The notes under the pieces were generated by a model. It saw only the letters and a program-made list of their open reading frames with translations, had not been told where the DNA came from and searched no databases. The position numbers were made by a program, and so were the translations under genes. Shown here piece by piece: positions 16,854 through 27,066 of a stretch of DNA of 64,000 nucleotides (positions are counted from its first letter, which is position 1; every line of letters starts with the position of its first letter). This stretch comes from Sedimentibacter sp. MB31-C6 (GTDB lineage: Bacteria > Bacillota > Clostridia > Tissierellales > Sedimentibacteraceae). Location of the stretch: positions 2,294,001 to 2,358,000 of the forward strand of contig NZ_CP142396.1 in NCBI RefSeq assembly GCF_035934735.1, in the 5' to 3' direction.

Positions 16854-17798
16854 ATGATGAAAAATAGCTTTTATGCTACACCAATCCAAAAATTAGTTAA
16901 AAAATTGAATGAAAATACTGTGTTCATTAAAAGGGATGATCTTCTTCCGTTTTCATTTGGTGGAAATAAAGTGAGAAAGGCTTTACTGTTCTTTAAAGAG
17001 CTAGAAAGTCAAGCTTGTGATTGTGTAGTTACTTATGGAAGCAGTAGTTCGAACCATTGCAGAATTATTGCAAATTTAGCAGCATCTCAAAAATTACGAT
17101 GTGTTATTATATCTCCGTTGGAAACAAGTAAGAAGACATATAATAGTACAATGATGGATTTGTTTTGTGCTGAAATCATCAATTGTCAAATTTCTGAAGT
17201 AAAAGATACCATTGAGCAAAAACTAGCGGAATTAGAATACGAAGGCTATAAACCGTATTTTATTCAAGGCGGTGGACACGGTAATCTAGGTACGAAAGCA
17301 TACATAAGTGCATATGAAGAAATTAGAAATTATGAATTGGAGAAAAATATTCATTTTGACTATATATTTCATACATCTGGAACAGGAACAACTCAAGCAG
17401 GACTTGTATGTGGTCAGTTAATTAATAAAGATCAAAGACAAATTGTCGGGATTAGCAATGCTAGAAAGAATCCTTATGGTGGTGAAGTTGTACTAGATAG
17501 TGTGAATAGCTATATGGAAAGTATCGGTTTAGATAATGTTAGCCCAGATACGATTAATTTTATAGACGATTACGTGCTTGATGGGTACGGCGCTTACAAT
17601 AATGAAATTATTGAAACAATAAAAGAAGCATTAATTCAAGAAGGAATTCCCTTAGATACAACATATACAGGTAAAGGATTTTGGGGGATGAAAGAATACA
17701 TTAAGAGAAATCAAATTACAGGAAAAAACATCTTGTTCATTCACACAGGTGGCTCTCCGCTGTTTTTTGATGATTTGGGGGTATTAAAGAATGACTAA
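16854..17798 (+). CDS. PLP-dependent enzyme of the ACC deaminase/D-cysteine desulfhydrase family
   Basis: 314 residues, fold type II. The PLP lysine is in PFSFGGNKVRKA, with TYGSSSSNHCR near the phosphate site and FIQGGGHGNLGTKAY and HTSGTGTTQAGL downstream. Relatives deaminate ACC or D-cysteine, or act on other D-amino acids. It begins one base after the GNAT gene and overlaps the ATP-grasp gene by 8 bases, so the three are likely translated together. That suggests supply or alteration of an amino acid for the glycan. The true substrate is unknown. Confidence 0.8.
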   Translation: MMKNSFYATPIQKLVKKLNENTVFIKRDDLLPFSFGGNKVRKALLFFKELESQACDCVVTYGSSSSNHCRIIANLAASQKLRCVIISPLETSKKTYNSTMMDLFCAEIINCQISEVKDTIEQKLAELEYEGYKPYFIQGGGHGNLGTKAYISAYEEIRNYELEKNIHFDYIFHTSGTGTTQAGLVCGQLINKDQRQIVGISNARKNPYGGEVVLDSVNSYMESIGLDNVSPDTINFIDDYVLDGYGAYNNEIIETIKEALIQEGIPLDTTYTGKGFWGMKEYIKRNQITGKNILFIHTGGSPLFFDDLGVLKND

Positions 17799-18765
17799 TT
17801 CAATGAACATATTGATTTTAAGTTGTGGTACAAGAAATAAAATTGTGCAATATTTTAAGAAAGAATTAAATGGTAGAGGTCAGGTTATAGCAACTGATTG
17901 TAGTGAACTTGCTCCTGCACTATATGATGCAGACAAACATTTTATCGTTCCAAGAATGGATGATGAAGGATATCTGAATATTATTTTATCTATATGCAAA
18001 GAAAATAGTATTAAAGCAGTGTTATCTCTTATTGATCCTGAACTTAGCTTGTTGGCAGAAAACAAAGAAAAGTTTTATGAAATTGGAACAATTCCTATCA
18101 TATCAGACTATGACATTGTTGAAATGTGCTTTGATAAATATAGGTTTTATGAATTCGTAGCTAGAAATGGATTTAAGACTATTAGAAGTTATGTAAATAA
18201 GATAGATTTCTACAGAGATGTGGAAGCAGGAGTAATTAATTATCCTGTTTTTGTTAAGCCTGTAAGAGGTAGCGCAAGCATTAATATCAGCAAAGTAGCA
18301 ACTGAAGAAGAAATCGACATTCTTTTCGATAAATATGATAACTTGATGATTCAGGAGTTTATGGATGGCATAGAGTACGGTGCTGACGTTTATATCGATA
18401 TTATTTCAGAAGAGCCAGTTGCAATTTTTATAAAAGAGAAGATAAAGATGAGAGCTGGAGAGACTGATAAGTCAGTGTCTATAAAGGAAAAAAAACTATT
18501 TGAATTGATAAAGAAATTTGTTAAGAAAGCTAGATTTAGAGGAATTATTGATATAGATATTTTTAAAGTTAATGGTGAATACTATATTTCAGAAGTTAAT
18601 CCACGATTTGGTGGAGGGTATCCACATGCATATGAGTGTGGTGTAAATGTACTTAGAATGATCATTAATAACCTTGATGGAATAATAAATCAAGATGTGG
18701 TAGGTCATTACAAACAAGATGTTTATATGATGAAGTTTAATGAAGTAAAGATATTAAGAAAGTAG
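17791..18765 (+). CDS. ATP-grasp ligase
   Basis: 324 residues. An N-terminal Rossmann-like region (MNILILSCGTRNKIVQYF) precedes an ATP-grasp domain of the carbamoyl-phosphate synthase type: YPVFVKPVRGSASINISKV, MIQEFMDGIEYGADVY and FYISEVNPRFGGGYPHA (metal-binding Glu and Asn). Such enzymes form amide or peptide bonds through acyl-phosphates. Next to an amino-acid PLP enzyme in a glycan cluster, it may attach an amino acid to an amino sugar; this is an inference. Confidence 0.85.
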   Translation: MTNSMNILILSCGTRNKIVQYFKKELNGRGQVIATDCSELAPALYDADKHFIVPRMDDEGYLNIILSICKENSIKAVLSLIDPELSLLAENKEKFYEIGTIPIISDYDIVEMCFDKYRFYEFVARNGFKTIRSYVNKIDFYRDVEAGVINYPVFVKPVRGSASINISKVATEEEIDILFDKYDNLMIQEFMDGIEYGADVYIDIISEEPVAIFIKEKIKMRAGETDKSVSIKEKKLFELIKKFVKKARFRGIIDIDIFKVNGEYYISEVNPRFGGGYPHAYECGVNVLRMIINNLDGIINQDVVGHYKQDVYMMKFNEVKILRK

Positions 18766-18783
18766 TGGAGTTGAGAACGCATT

Positions 18784-20064
18784 ATGAAAAAAAAAATTTG
18801 GATAATGAATCATTATGCCACAAATATGTATTTCAATGAAGGCGGAAGGCACTATTGGTTTGCTGAGAATTTGATTAAACGGGGGTATGGGCCAACTCTA
18901 TTTTGCGCAAATACAAGACATAACAGTAAAAATGTTATCGAATTAGATAAAAGAAAATATATTGTAAAAAATATTTGTAAAATCCCATTTGTTTTTGTAA
19001 AAACTTCAATGTATACAGGAAATGGCAAAAGCAGATTATGGAATATTATAGAATTCTTTATTAATTTATCTCCAGTAGCTAAAGAATATGCAAAACTATA
19101 TGGTGAACCTGACATTATTATTGCTTCTTCTGTTCACCCACTAACTCTAGTTGCAGGGATACAAATTGCCAAAAAATATAACATTCCTTGTATTTGTGAG
19201 GTAAGAGATTTATGGCCATTATCTTTAGTTGAGATGGGTAGAATTAAAAATGAACAAATAGTAACTAAAATTTTATATAAGTTGGAGCATTGGATTTATA
19301 AAAAAGCAGATAGTGTAATTTTCACAATGGAAGGTGGAAAAGATTACATATTAGATAAAGGCTGGAATAATGAAATTGATTTATCAAAAATATATAATAT
19401 TAATAATGGTGTTGATTTTGATAAATTTAAAGAACGACAAAAATATAAAACTATAGAAGATACTGACTTAGATGATGATTCTACGTTTAAAGTAATTTAC
19501 ACTGGATCAATTAGAGCATTTAATAATATTAATTATTTAGTGGATGTTGCAAGACTCATTAATAAAGAAGAAAGTTATAAAAATATAAAATTTATTATAT
19601 ATGGTGATGGAGATGATAGGAAAAATTTAGAGGAAATTTGTAAAAAAGAAAATTTAAATAATATTGTATTCAAAGGATCTATAAGCAAGGAATATATTCC
19701 TTATATATTAGGCAAATCTAATCTTAATATGTTGATATACAGGAAAGATTTAGAAGTGTTTAAATATGGTGGAAGCCAGAATAAGTTATTTGAGTATTTT
19801 GCCTCAGGAAAGCCTATTATTTCTAATATTAAAATTAACTATGATTTGATTGAAAAATACAATTGTGGTGAAACGATATACGATGGAGATGCCATAAAAA
19901 TAAAAAACTGCATATTAAAGTTTTATAACATGTCAAAACAAGAATATGATTTTTACTGTAATAATTCTATTAAAGCAGCTCGAGATTATGATTTTAAAGC
20001 TTTAACAAATAAGTTGGAAAAAGTAATAGAAAATACAATGGAAGGTAGAAAAAGATGGAGATAG
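18784..20064 (+). CDS. Glycosyltransferase, GT4 family (WbuB-like)
   Basis: 426 residues, GT-B fold. The N-terminal half shows HYATNMYFNEGGRHYWFAENL and CEVRDLWPLSLVEMG, as in WbuB-type transferases. The C-terminal half has NNGVDFDKF, VIYTGSIRAFNNINYLVD and the nucleotide-sugar site EVFKYGGSQNKLFEYFASGKP. It would add a sugar to the lipid-linked precursor on the cytoplasmic side. It overlaps the next gene by 10 bases. Confidence 0.88.
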   Translation: MKKKIWIMNHYATNMYFNEGGRHYWFAENLIKRGYGPTLFCANTRHNSKNVIELDKRKYIVKNICKIPFVFVKTSMYTGNGKSRLWNIIEFFINLSPVAKEYAKLYGEPDIIIASSVHPLTLVAGIQIAKKYNIPCICEVRDLWPLSLVEMGRIKNEQIVTKILYKLEHWIYKKADSVIFTMEGGKDYILDKGWNNEIDLSKIYNINNGVDFDKFKERQKYKTIEDTDLDDDSTFKVIYTGSIRAFNNINYLVDVARLINKEESYKNIKFIIYGDGDDRKNLEEICKKENLNNIVFKGSISKEYIPYILGKSNLNMLIYRKDLEVFKYGGSQNKLFEYFASGKPIISNIKINYDLIEKYNCGETIYDGDAIKIKNCILKFYNMSKQEYDFYCNNSIKAARDYDFKALTNKLEKVIENTMEGRKRWR

Positions 20065-21386
20065 GTGTTATAGGTACAGGTTATGTTGGATTAGTTCAAG
20101 GTGTTATTCTATCGGAGTTTGGCATGAATGTAACTTGTATGGATGTATCAGAAGATAAGATTAATAAATTGAATTGTGGTGAGATTCCAATATATGAACC
20201 TGGGCTAAAAGAAATGTTATCTAAAAACTTTCAAGCTAAAAGAATAAACTTTACTACAAATATAAAAAGTGTTGTAGAAAAAAGTGAAATTATTTTTATT
20301 GCTGTTGGGACCCCTTCAAATGAAGATGGAAGCACTGATTTAAATTATGTAAGAGATGTAGCAAGAGATATCTCTAAATATATTAATGGATATAAAGTAA
20401 TAGTTATAAAGTCAACTGTACCTGTTGGTACAAGTAATTTAATAAAAGAACTAATAAGTGATGAATTAAAAAAGAGAGATTTTAATATTGACTTTGATAT
20501 AGTTTCTAATCCAGAATTTTTAAGAGAAGGAAAAGCTTTGAAAGATTGTATGAATCCTGACAGGATAATTATAGGTAGCGAATCAGAAAAAGCTAAGACC
20601 ATAATGAAAAATGTTTATGATGTTTTTAATATAAATCAAACACCGTTTGTGTTTACAAATTTAGAAACAGCAGAAATGATTAAATATGCTTCAAACTCTT
20701 TTTTAGCTGTAAAAATATCGTTTATTAATGAATTGGCTTTACTTTCAGAAAAGGTTGGAGCTGATATACAAGTGATAGCTAGGGCTATGGGGATGGATGG
20801 AAGAATTTCATCTAAATTTTTACATGCTGGACCTGGTTATGGAGGAAGTTGCTTTCCTAAGGATACTAAGGCGATTGTAGATGTGGGTAATAAAAATAAA
20901 GAAGAAATGTTTGTTATAAACGCTGCAATAAAAGCTAATGAAAAACAAAAACAAAAAATGGTGCAAAAAATTGCTTTGAATATAAATGAAAATGGAAACT
21001 TAAAAAATAAAATAATTGGAATTTTGGGTTTGTCATTTAAGCCTGAAACTGATGATATGAGAGATGCACCATCAATAGATATTATCGAAGGACTTGTAAG
21101 AGCAGGAGCTAAAATACAAGCATTCTGTCCTGAAGGTATGAAAGAAGCGAAGTGGAGACTTGAACATGTTAATAAATCTGTAAAGTATATGAATGATGAA
21201 TATGAAGTAGCAAAAGATGCTGATGCTATTGTAATTATAACAGAATGGGCACAGTTTAGAGCAATGGATTTAAAAAAGATACGTGAAAATATGAAGGATA
21301 GTTATTTTTTTGACTTGCGAAATGTATATAGTAAAAAAAGAGAAATAATGATGACAGATTTTAAATATTTTGGAACAGGAATTTAG
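20055..21386 (+). CDS. UDP-sugar 6-dehydrogenase (Ugd/WbpA family)
   Basis: A 443-residue NAD-dependent enzyme that oxidises the C6 hydroxyl of a UDP-sugar to a uronic acid. MEIGVIGTGYVGLVQGVIL is the NAD-binding start, FLREGKALKD the substrate region, and GPGYGGSCFPKD holds the catalytic Cys. UDP-glucose is the commonest substrate, but the neighbours (aminotransferase, WlbA-like oxidoreductase, acyltransferase) suggest UDP-GlcNAc, as for WbpA. Sequence reading alone does not decide between them. Confidence 0.9.
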   Translation: MEIGVIGTGYVGLVQGVILSEFGMNVTCMDVSEDKINKLNCGEIPIYEPGLKEMLSKNFQAKRINFTTNIKSVVEKSEIIFIAVGTPSNEDGSTDLNYVRDVARDISKYINGYKVIVIKSTVPVGTSNLIKELISDELKKRDFNIDFDIVSNPEFLREGKALKDCMNPDRIIIGSESEKAKTIMKNVYDVFNINQTPFVFTNLETAEMIKYASNSFLAVKISFINELALLSEKVGADIQVIARAMGMDGRISSKFLHAGPGYGGSCFPKDTKAIVDVGNKNKEEMFVINAAIKANEKQKQKMVQKIALNINENGNLKNKIIGILGLSFKPETDDMRDAPSIDIIEGLVRAGAKIQAFCPEGMKEAKWRLEHVNKSVKYMNDEYEVAKDADAIVIITEWAQFRAMDLKKIRENMKDSYFFDLRNVYSKKREIMMTDFKYFGTGI

Positions 21387-21401
21387 GTGGAGGTATTAAT
21401 T

Positions 21402-22577
21402 ATGAGCATACCATTAATGGATATAAAGAGACAATATGAAAACATTGAAATTGAAGTGAATGATGCTGTATTCGATGTTTTAAAGTCAGGTAGATATATA
21501 ATGGGAGAAAATGTAAAAAAATTCGAAAAAGAATATGCAGATTATATAGGGGTTAAATATGCGATTTCTGTTGCTAATGGTACTGATGCATTAACAATTG
21601 CTTTAAAAGCTATAGGTATAAAAGAGGGTGATGAAGTAATTACCTGCGCAATGAGTTTTTTTTCTACAGCAGAGGCTATATCAACTGTAGGGGCAATTCC
21701 TGTATTTGTGGATTGTACTAAAGATACTTACTTAATTGATGTAAATAAAATTGAAGAGAAAATCACTAAAAAAACAAAAGTTATTATACCGATTCACTTA
21801 TATGGTCAATGTGCAGATATGGATGAGATAAATAAATTAGCCCAAAAATATAATCTTAAAGTTATTGAGGATGCCGCACAGGCTTCAGGAGCTGAGTATA
21901 AAAATAAAAAGGCAGGGTCACTTGGAAATATTGGGTGTTTTTCCTTTTTCCCGACTAAGAATTTAGGATGTGCTGGAGATGGAGGAATAATAACCACTAA
22001 TGATGAGAGTTATGCTAAGATGTGTAGGGCGTATAGAGTTCATGGTAGTGGATTGGATGGAAAATATACTTATGATGTTATAAATGGTATAGACGAATCA
22101 GATAATGTTGATTTTAACGGTAATTTACCTAAATATTATAACTATGTAATTGGAGGTAATTCTAGGCTAGACGAAATTCAAGCAGCCATCTTAAGAGTTA
22201 AATTAAGATATTTAGATAGCTGGAATGAGATAAGGATTCAAAATGCAATATTCTATAATAACAGTATAATAGATGAATTTAATATTCCATTTAAAGAAGA
22301 TTATAATAAACATATATATTACGTGTATATTATAAAAGCTGAAAATCGAAATGATCTTAGAAAATATTTAGAGGAAAATGGTATTACTACCGGAGTATAT
22401 TTTCCAGTACCATTACATTTACAAAATGTATATAAATACTTAGGATATAGCAGAGGAGATATGCCTAATGCTGAAGACTTAGCTGAAAAATCATTAGCTA
22501 TACCTATGTTCCCAGAATTAACAAAAGAAGAAAAGGAATATGTTGTAGATAAAATTAATAGCTATATAAAAAAATAA
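21402..22577 (+). CDS. DegT/DnrJ/EryC1-family sugar aminotransferase (WbpE-like)
   Basis: About 391 residues. The start at 21402 is chosen because GGAGG (21389-21393) is 8 bases before it and overlaps the earlier GTG at 21387. [44 protein letters not shown] and the PLP-lysine region [16 protein letters not shown] are typical of 3-amino-sugar aminotransferases. In the order dehydrogenase-aminotransferase-oxidoreductase-acyltransferase it matches WbpE, which aminates the 3-keto uronic acid. Confidence 0.88.
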   Translation: MSIPLMDIKRQYENIEIEVNDAVFDVLKSGRYIMGENVKKFEKEYADYIGVKYAISVANGTDALTIALKAIGIKEGDEVITCAMSFFSTAEAISTVGAIPVFVDCTKDTYLIDVNKIEEKITKKTKVIIPIHLYGQCADMDEINKLAQKYNLKVIEDAAQASGAEYKNKKAGSLGNIGCFSFFPTKNLGCAGDGGIITTNDESYAKMCRAYRVHGSGLDGKYTYDVINGIDESDNVDFNGNLPKYYNYVIGGNSRLDEIQAAILRVKLRYLDSWNEIRIQNAIFYNNSIIDEFNIPFKEDYNKHIYYVYIIKAENRNDLRKYLEENGITTGVYFPVPLHLQNVYKYLGYSRGDMPNAEDLAEKSLAIPMFPELTKEEKEYVVDKINSYIKK

Positions 22578-22598
22578 TTATTTTTAAGGAGAACTATT

Positions 22599-23672
22599 AT
22601 GAAATATGCAATAATAGGTTGTGGAAGAATAGCTACCAATCATATAAAAGCAGTAATAAATAATAAGTTAGAATTTGTTGCAGCTTGTGATATAAAAGAT
22701 ATGCAAATTGAAAAACTTTTATCTAAACATGATTTAGATAAGGATACTAGTATAAAAAGATATACAGATTATAAAAAAATGATAGAAGAAAATGAAATAG
22801 ATTTGGTAGGCATTGCTACAGAAAGTGGAATACATGCAGAAATAGCATTATATTGTATAGATCATGGCATTAATGTTATTATAGAAAAACCAATGGCTAT
22901 GGGTATCAAAGATGCAGATAAAATAATAAAACATTCGAATGAAAAAGGTGTTAAAGTTTCTGCCTGTCACCAAAATAGATTTAATTTAGCTATACAAGAA
23001 TTAAGAAAAGCTGTCGAATTAGGTAGATTTGGAAAGCTATCTAATGGTTCTATTCATGTACGTTGGAATCGTAATAAAGATTATTATACTCAAGCTCCAT
23101 GGCGTGGTACTTGGTCACAGGATGGTGGAGCATTAATGAATCAATGTATTCATGGAATTGATTTACTTAGGTGGATGATGGGTGATGACATTGACGAAGT
23201 ATATGGTGCAACACGTCAGCAATTTCATCAATATTTAGAAGCAGAAGATGTTGGAATGGCAATAGTTAAATTTAAAAATGGAGCAATTGCTACGATTGAA
23301 GGAACTACTAATGTATATCCTCAGAATCTAGAAGAGACTTTATATTTGTTTGGGGAAAAAGGCACAGTAAAAATTGGCGGAAAATCTGCAAATAATATTG
23401 ATGTATGGGATTTTGTAGATGAGACAGAGGAAGATAATTTAAAAAAAGGTTTGGAAGAAGAAACAAATAACGTATATGGAAATGGTCATACAAACTTATA
23501 TGCTGATATGATAGATGCTATAAATAATGATAGAACACCTTATGTAGATGCATATGCTGGTAAAAAAGCATTGGAAGTTGTTTTGGCAATTTATAAAAGT
23601 CAAAAATATGGTGTACCTGTGAAATTGCCGTTAGATGATTTCAATTCTACTGATATGATTGGAGAATTTTAG
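22599..23672 (+). CDS. Gfo/Idh/MocA oxidoreductase (WbpB/WlbA-like)
   Basis: A 357-residue NAD(P)-dependent sugar oxidoreductase: MKYAIIGCGRIATNHIKAV, VIIEKPMAMG (the EKP motif) and APWRGTWSQDGGALMNQ with IHGIDLLRWMMGD. The latter stretch is characteristic of WlbA/WbpB enzymes, which oxidise UDP-GlcNAcA at C3 before transamination. It lies directly after the WbpE-like aminotransferase, with AAGGAGA before its start. Confidence 0.88.
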   Translation: MKYAIIGCGRIATNHIKAVINNKLEFVAACDIKDMQIEKLLSKHDLDKDTSIKRYTDYKKMIEENEIDLVGIATESGIHAEIALYCIDHGINVIIEKPMAMGIKDADKIIKHSNEKGVKVSACHQNRFNLAIQELRKAVELGRFGKLSNGSIHVRWNRNKDYYTQAPWRGTWSQDGGALMNQCIHGIDLLRWMMGDDIDEVYGATRQQFHQYLEAEDVGMAIVKFKNGAIATIEGTTNVYPQNLEETLYLFGEKGTVKIGGKSANNIDVWDFVDETEEDNLKKGLEEETNNVYGNGHTNLYADMIDAINNDRTPYVDAYAGKKALEVVLAIYKSQKYGVPVKLPLDDFNSTDMIGEF

Positions 23673-23680
23673 GAGGAATT

Positions 23681-24562
23681 ATGATTAATGACAATGCACA
23701 TGAGATAGTTTCAGCTTCTTATATAGGTAGACCTGAAAGTAATACTGTAATGTACTTAGCAAAAAAAGTAGAGTATTTATTGAAGAATTTATATGAAGTA
23801 GATCATTGTTTGATTTTTTGTGAAGAAACTATTTCTATTCCATATGATTTATCAAAAAAGCATACTTTTATAAAAACGACTAATCCTCAATTTGAATATT
23901 CAAAGTATGTAAATGAATTAGCACTTAATATTGAGAAAAAGAAAAAGCAAAGGAAGTATGTTTTGACTGAAGGTGGGTATTATATTGGTGAAAATGTATC
24001 TATAGGAAAAAACGCACTAATTGAACCACTATGCTTTATAGATCATGATGTTGTTATAGGGGATAATGCAAAAATATTTTCTGGTGCTAAAATTAAGAAT
24101 TCAATAATAGGAAATAATTTTATTGCAAATGAAAATTCAGTAATTGGAACATATGGTTATACAATGGCAAGTGATGAGAGTGGTAATAATTTAAGAATTC
24201 CTACAATAGGAAAAGTTGTTATAGGCAATTATGTAGAAGTTGGTATGCTTGCAAATATATCTGTTGGATCTGCTGGAAATACAGTTATTAATGACTATGT
24301 GAAAATAGATTCTTTTGTTCATATAGCTCATGATGTTAATTTACATAAAAATGTTAGAATTACATCTGGCACAATAATCGGTGGATTTGATATTATTAAG
24401 TCTAATGTATTTATAGGCATAAATTCGACACTGCGTAACAGAATAGTGGTTGGGGAAAACTCATTTATTGGTATGGGTAGTGTAGTAACTAAAGATGTAC
24501 CTGCAAACACTACTATAATGGGAAACCCAGCTAAAAATAATCATGAAAAAACTAAAGCTTAG
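23681..24562 (+). CDS. Left-handed beta-helix acyltransferase (WbpD/LpxD-like)
   Basis: 293 residues. An N-terminal domain of about 100 residues precedes hexapeptide repeats (YYIGENVSIGKNALIEPL, VVIGDNAKIFSGAKI, VGENSFIGMGSVVTKDVPANT) ending GNPAK. It probably N-acylates the 3-amino group made by the aminotransferase, completing a 2,3-diamido uronic acid. The N-terminal extension resembles LpxD more than the short WbpD proteins, so the acyl donor is uncertain. Confidence 0.85.
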   Translation: MINDNAHEIVSASYIGRPESNTVMYLAKKVEYLLKNLYEVDHCLIFCEETISIPYDLSKKHTFIKTTNPQFEYSKYVNELALNIEKKKKQRKYVLTEGGYYIGENVSIGKNALIEPLCFIDHDVVIGDNAKIFSGAKIKNSIIGNNFIANENSVIGTYGYTMASDESGNNLRIPTIGKVVIGNYVEVGMLANISVGSAGNTVINDYVKIDSFVHIAHDVNLHKNVRITSGTIIGGFDIIKSNVFIGINSTLRNRIVVGENSFIGMGSVVTKDVPANTTIMGNPAKNNHEKTKA

Positions 24563-24579
24563 TTGGATTGGAAAAAAAT

Positions 24580-25722
24580 ATGAATTTAAATAAGATATAT
24601 AACGGAAAAAAAATTTGTCATATGACTAGTGGTCATAAGCGGTACGATGTTCGAATATTTAAAAAAGAGTGTACATCATTGGCTGATTTTGGCCTTGATA
24701 TAACTTTATTAGTAAATGATAATAAGCCTGATGAAGTTATTAATAATGTTAAAATTATATCTACAAAATATGTACCGAAAAATAGATTTAGTAGGATGAT
24801 ATTTTCTAATAGAAATTTTTATAAAATGGCTGTAGATATTGATGCAGATATATATCATTTTCACGATCCAGAGTTATTACCTGTAGGAAATAAATTAAAG
24901 AAGATTGGTAAAAAGGTTATATTTGATGCACATGAAAATTATATAATGCAAATTAAGGAAAAGTATTATATTCCTAAATTATTTAGGAGTGTTATTTCAT
25001 GTGTTTATGGCAAATATGAGTCATTTTCTGTTAAAAGATTTGATTCAGTGATATTCCCTTGTACATTAAATAACATGAATCCTTTTGAAAAAAAAGCTAA
25101 AAAAACTGTTTTCATAGATAATGTTCCTGTTTTGAGTGAACTTTATAATAAGTACAAAGAAAACGAGTCAAAACAAGAAAGGTTAATATGTTATGTAGGA
25201 GGCTTGACATACCAAAGAGGAATTACCCATCTTATAAAAGCAGCGTATAAAGCTAGGACTAAATTAATATTAGGAGGTATTTTATCTCCATTAGATTACA
25301 GTAATGAAATTAAGAAAATGAAGGAGTTTTCATGCGTTGATTATAAAGGCTATGTTAAACATGACAAAGTTGTCGATATATATAAACAAAGTTCTATAGG
25401 CATATGTACAATTTTAAATGTAGGACAATATAATAAAGGCGATAACTTTCCAACAAAAGTATATGAATATATGTCAATGGGTTTACCTGTTATAATATCT
25501 GATTATCCATATGTAAGGAAAGTATTTAAACAATATAAGTTTGGTATAGCAGTGCATCCAGAAAATGTTGACGAAATAGCGGATGCTATAATATATCTGT
25601 TAAATAATCCAGAGATTGCTTTAAAAATGGGACAAGAAGGTAGGCGAGCTGTAAAGGAAAGATTTAATTGGAACATAGAAGAAAAAAAACTGTTAGAATT
25701 GTATGAAAAGTTAATTGAGTAG
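24580..25722 (+). CDS. Glycosyltransferase, GT4 family
   Basis: About 380 residues, GT-B fold. KKICHMTSGHKRYDVRIFKKE and YHFHDPELLPVGNKL are in the acceptor half; ICYVGGLTYQRGITHLIKAA and TKVYEYMSMGLPVIISDYP are in the donor half. It would extend the repeat unit on the lipid carrier. ATG 24580 with GGAAA just before it is taken as the start; TTG at 24568 is the alternative. The region from here to 28.3 kb is noticeably more AT-rich than the start of the cluster. Confidence 0.87.
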   Translation: MNLNKIYNGKKICHMTSGHKRYDVRIFKKECTSLADFGLDITLLVNDNKPDEVINNVKIISTKYVPKNRFSRMIFSNRNFYKMAVDIDADIYHFHDPELLPVGNKLKKIGKKVIFDAHENYIMQIKEKYYIPKLFRSVISCVYGKYESFSVKRFDSVIFPCTLNNMNPFEKKAKKTVFIDNVPVLSELYNKYKENESKQERLICYVGGLTYQRGITHLIKAAYKARTKLILGGILSPLDYSNEIKKMKEFSCVDYKGYVKHDKVVDIYKQSSIGICTILNVGQYNKGDNFPTKVYEYMSMGLPVIISDYPYVRKVFKQYKFGIAVHPENVDEIADAIIYLLNNPEIALKMGQEGRRAVKERFNWNIEEKKLLELYEKLIE

Positions 25723-25731
25723 GATGGATTA

Positions 25732-27027
25732 ATGTTAAATAAAAATTTTTATAAAATAAAAAAAGAATATTTTTATTTATTTTTGGGTTTATTAATTTAT
25801 AAATTTATATTAGATTTTGTATATGTAAATTTTATTAATAAAGTATATGTATATAGTAATTTTACAATAGATTTTAATAATTTAAAATACATGTATAGTT
25901 TTATATTGTTTTTTTTAATTTATATAATGTTACCTAAAAACAATAAAAAGGTATCATCAATTATAATATTATTACACTTTATGTTAATGATATTACCTAT
26001 GTTTACAATATATGCAATGAAAAATGAATCCACTATTTTTTTAAATATGGTTTGTTTTTGCTTTGCAATAGAATGTTTTTTTGTTCGAAAACTTCCATTA
26101 ATTAAAGTATATAAAACTAAGCAATCAAAATATATCTTTTATGCAATAGTAGCAGTATTATCAGTATATGTATATAGTTCAATGATTGTAGCAAATGGAA
26201 TTCCTAGTTTAGATGCATTAAATTTAACAAATGTTTATAATATTAGAAAAAATGTTAACTATCCTTTTTTAATGAATTATTTAGTGACATGGCAAGCTAA
26301 GGTAATTAACCCAATGATGATTGCTGTTTCATATAAATATAATAATAGGAAAACATTAATTTTATTTATTGGATTACAATTTATATTATATTTAATTACT
26401 GCTCATAAATCATACCTATTTATACCAATAGCAATTATTATTATAATGTATTTATTTAATAAAAAAAATATTATGAGTATAATAAGTTTTGCAGGTGTAA
26501 CTGGATGTTTAGTTTCTTATTTGTTGTATGAATTGACCTCATCTTTAACAATAGCTTCTTTATTTATTAGGAGATTAATGTTTGTTCCAGCACAATTAAA
26601 ATATTTTTATTTTGATTTCATTAGCAAAAATGAATACCTACTTTTTTCGAGTGGTATTATTGGAAAAATAATTAATACTAAGTATCCATATAATATGAGA
26701 TTTGTAAATTTAATAAGTTATGTATATTATAATGATCCTATCACAGCTGCAAATACAGGATACCTGGGAACAGGGTACGCAAACCTAGGATTTAGTGGTA
26801 TAATTATATATACGGCATTAATTACAGTTATATTAATTATAATTGATTCAATAGGAAAAAAACTTGATAATTCAATGGTTGTAGGGATTTTATTATTTTC
26901 GATGCTTTCATTAAATGATAGTGATTTATTAACAACATTATTAACTGGAGGACTATTGTTGTTAATTGTACTGCTATATTTATATGCTGGTATTGATAAG
27001 CAAGTAATTTCAAAAAATAAATCTTAG
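25732..27027 (+). CDS. wzy: O-antigen/oligosaccharide repeat-unit polymerase (Wzy)
   Basis: 431 residues, 10 or more membrane segments and very little conserved sequence, as usual for Wzy. NTGYLGTGYANLGFSGIIIYT resembles the extracytoplasmic loop motif of repeat-unit polymerases. Its place just before the flippase supports the call. It would polymerise glycan repeat units outside the membrane. A weak match to any family is expected, so the identity rests partly on context. Confidence 0.8.
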   Translation: MLNKNFYKIKKEYFYLFLGLLIYKFILDFVYVNFINKVYVYSNFTIDFNNLKYMYSFILFFLIYIMLPKNNKKVSSIIILLHFMLMILPMFTIYAMKNESTIFLNMVCFCFAIECFFVRKLPLIKVYKTKQSKYIFYAIVAVLSVYVYSSMIVANGIPSLDALNLTNVYNIRKNVNYPFLMNYLVTWQAKVINPMMIAVSYKYNNRKTLILFIGLQFILYLITAHKSYLFIPIAIIIIMYLFNKKNIMSIISFAGVTGCLVSYLLYELTSSLTIASLFIRRLMFVPAQLKYFYFDFISKNEYLLFSSGIIGKIINTKYPYNMRFVNLISYVYYNDPITAANTGYLGTGYANLGFSGIIIYTALITVILIIIDSIGKKLDNSMVVGILLFSMLSLNDSDLLTTLLTGGLLLLIVLLYLYAGIDKQVISKNKS

Positions 27028-27066
27028 TTACATTAATATTACTATCATATATTAAACGAGGAAAAA

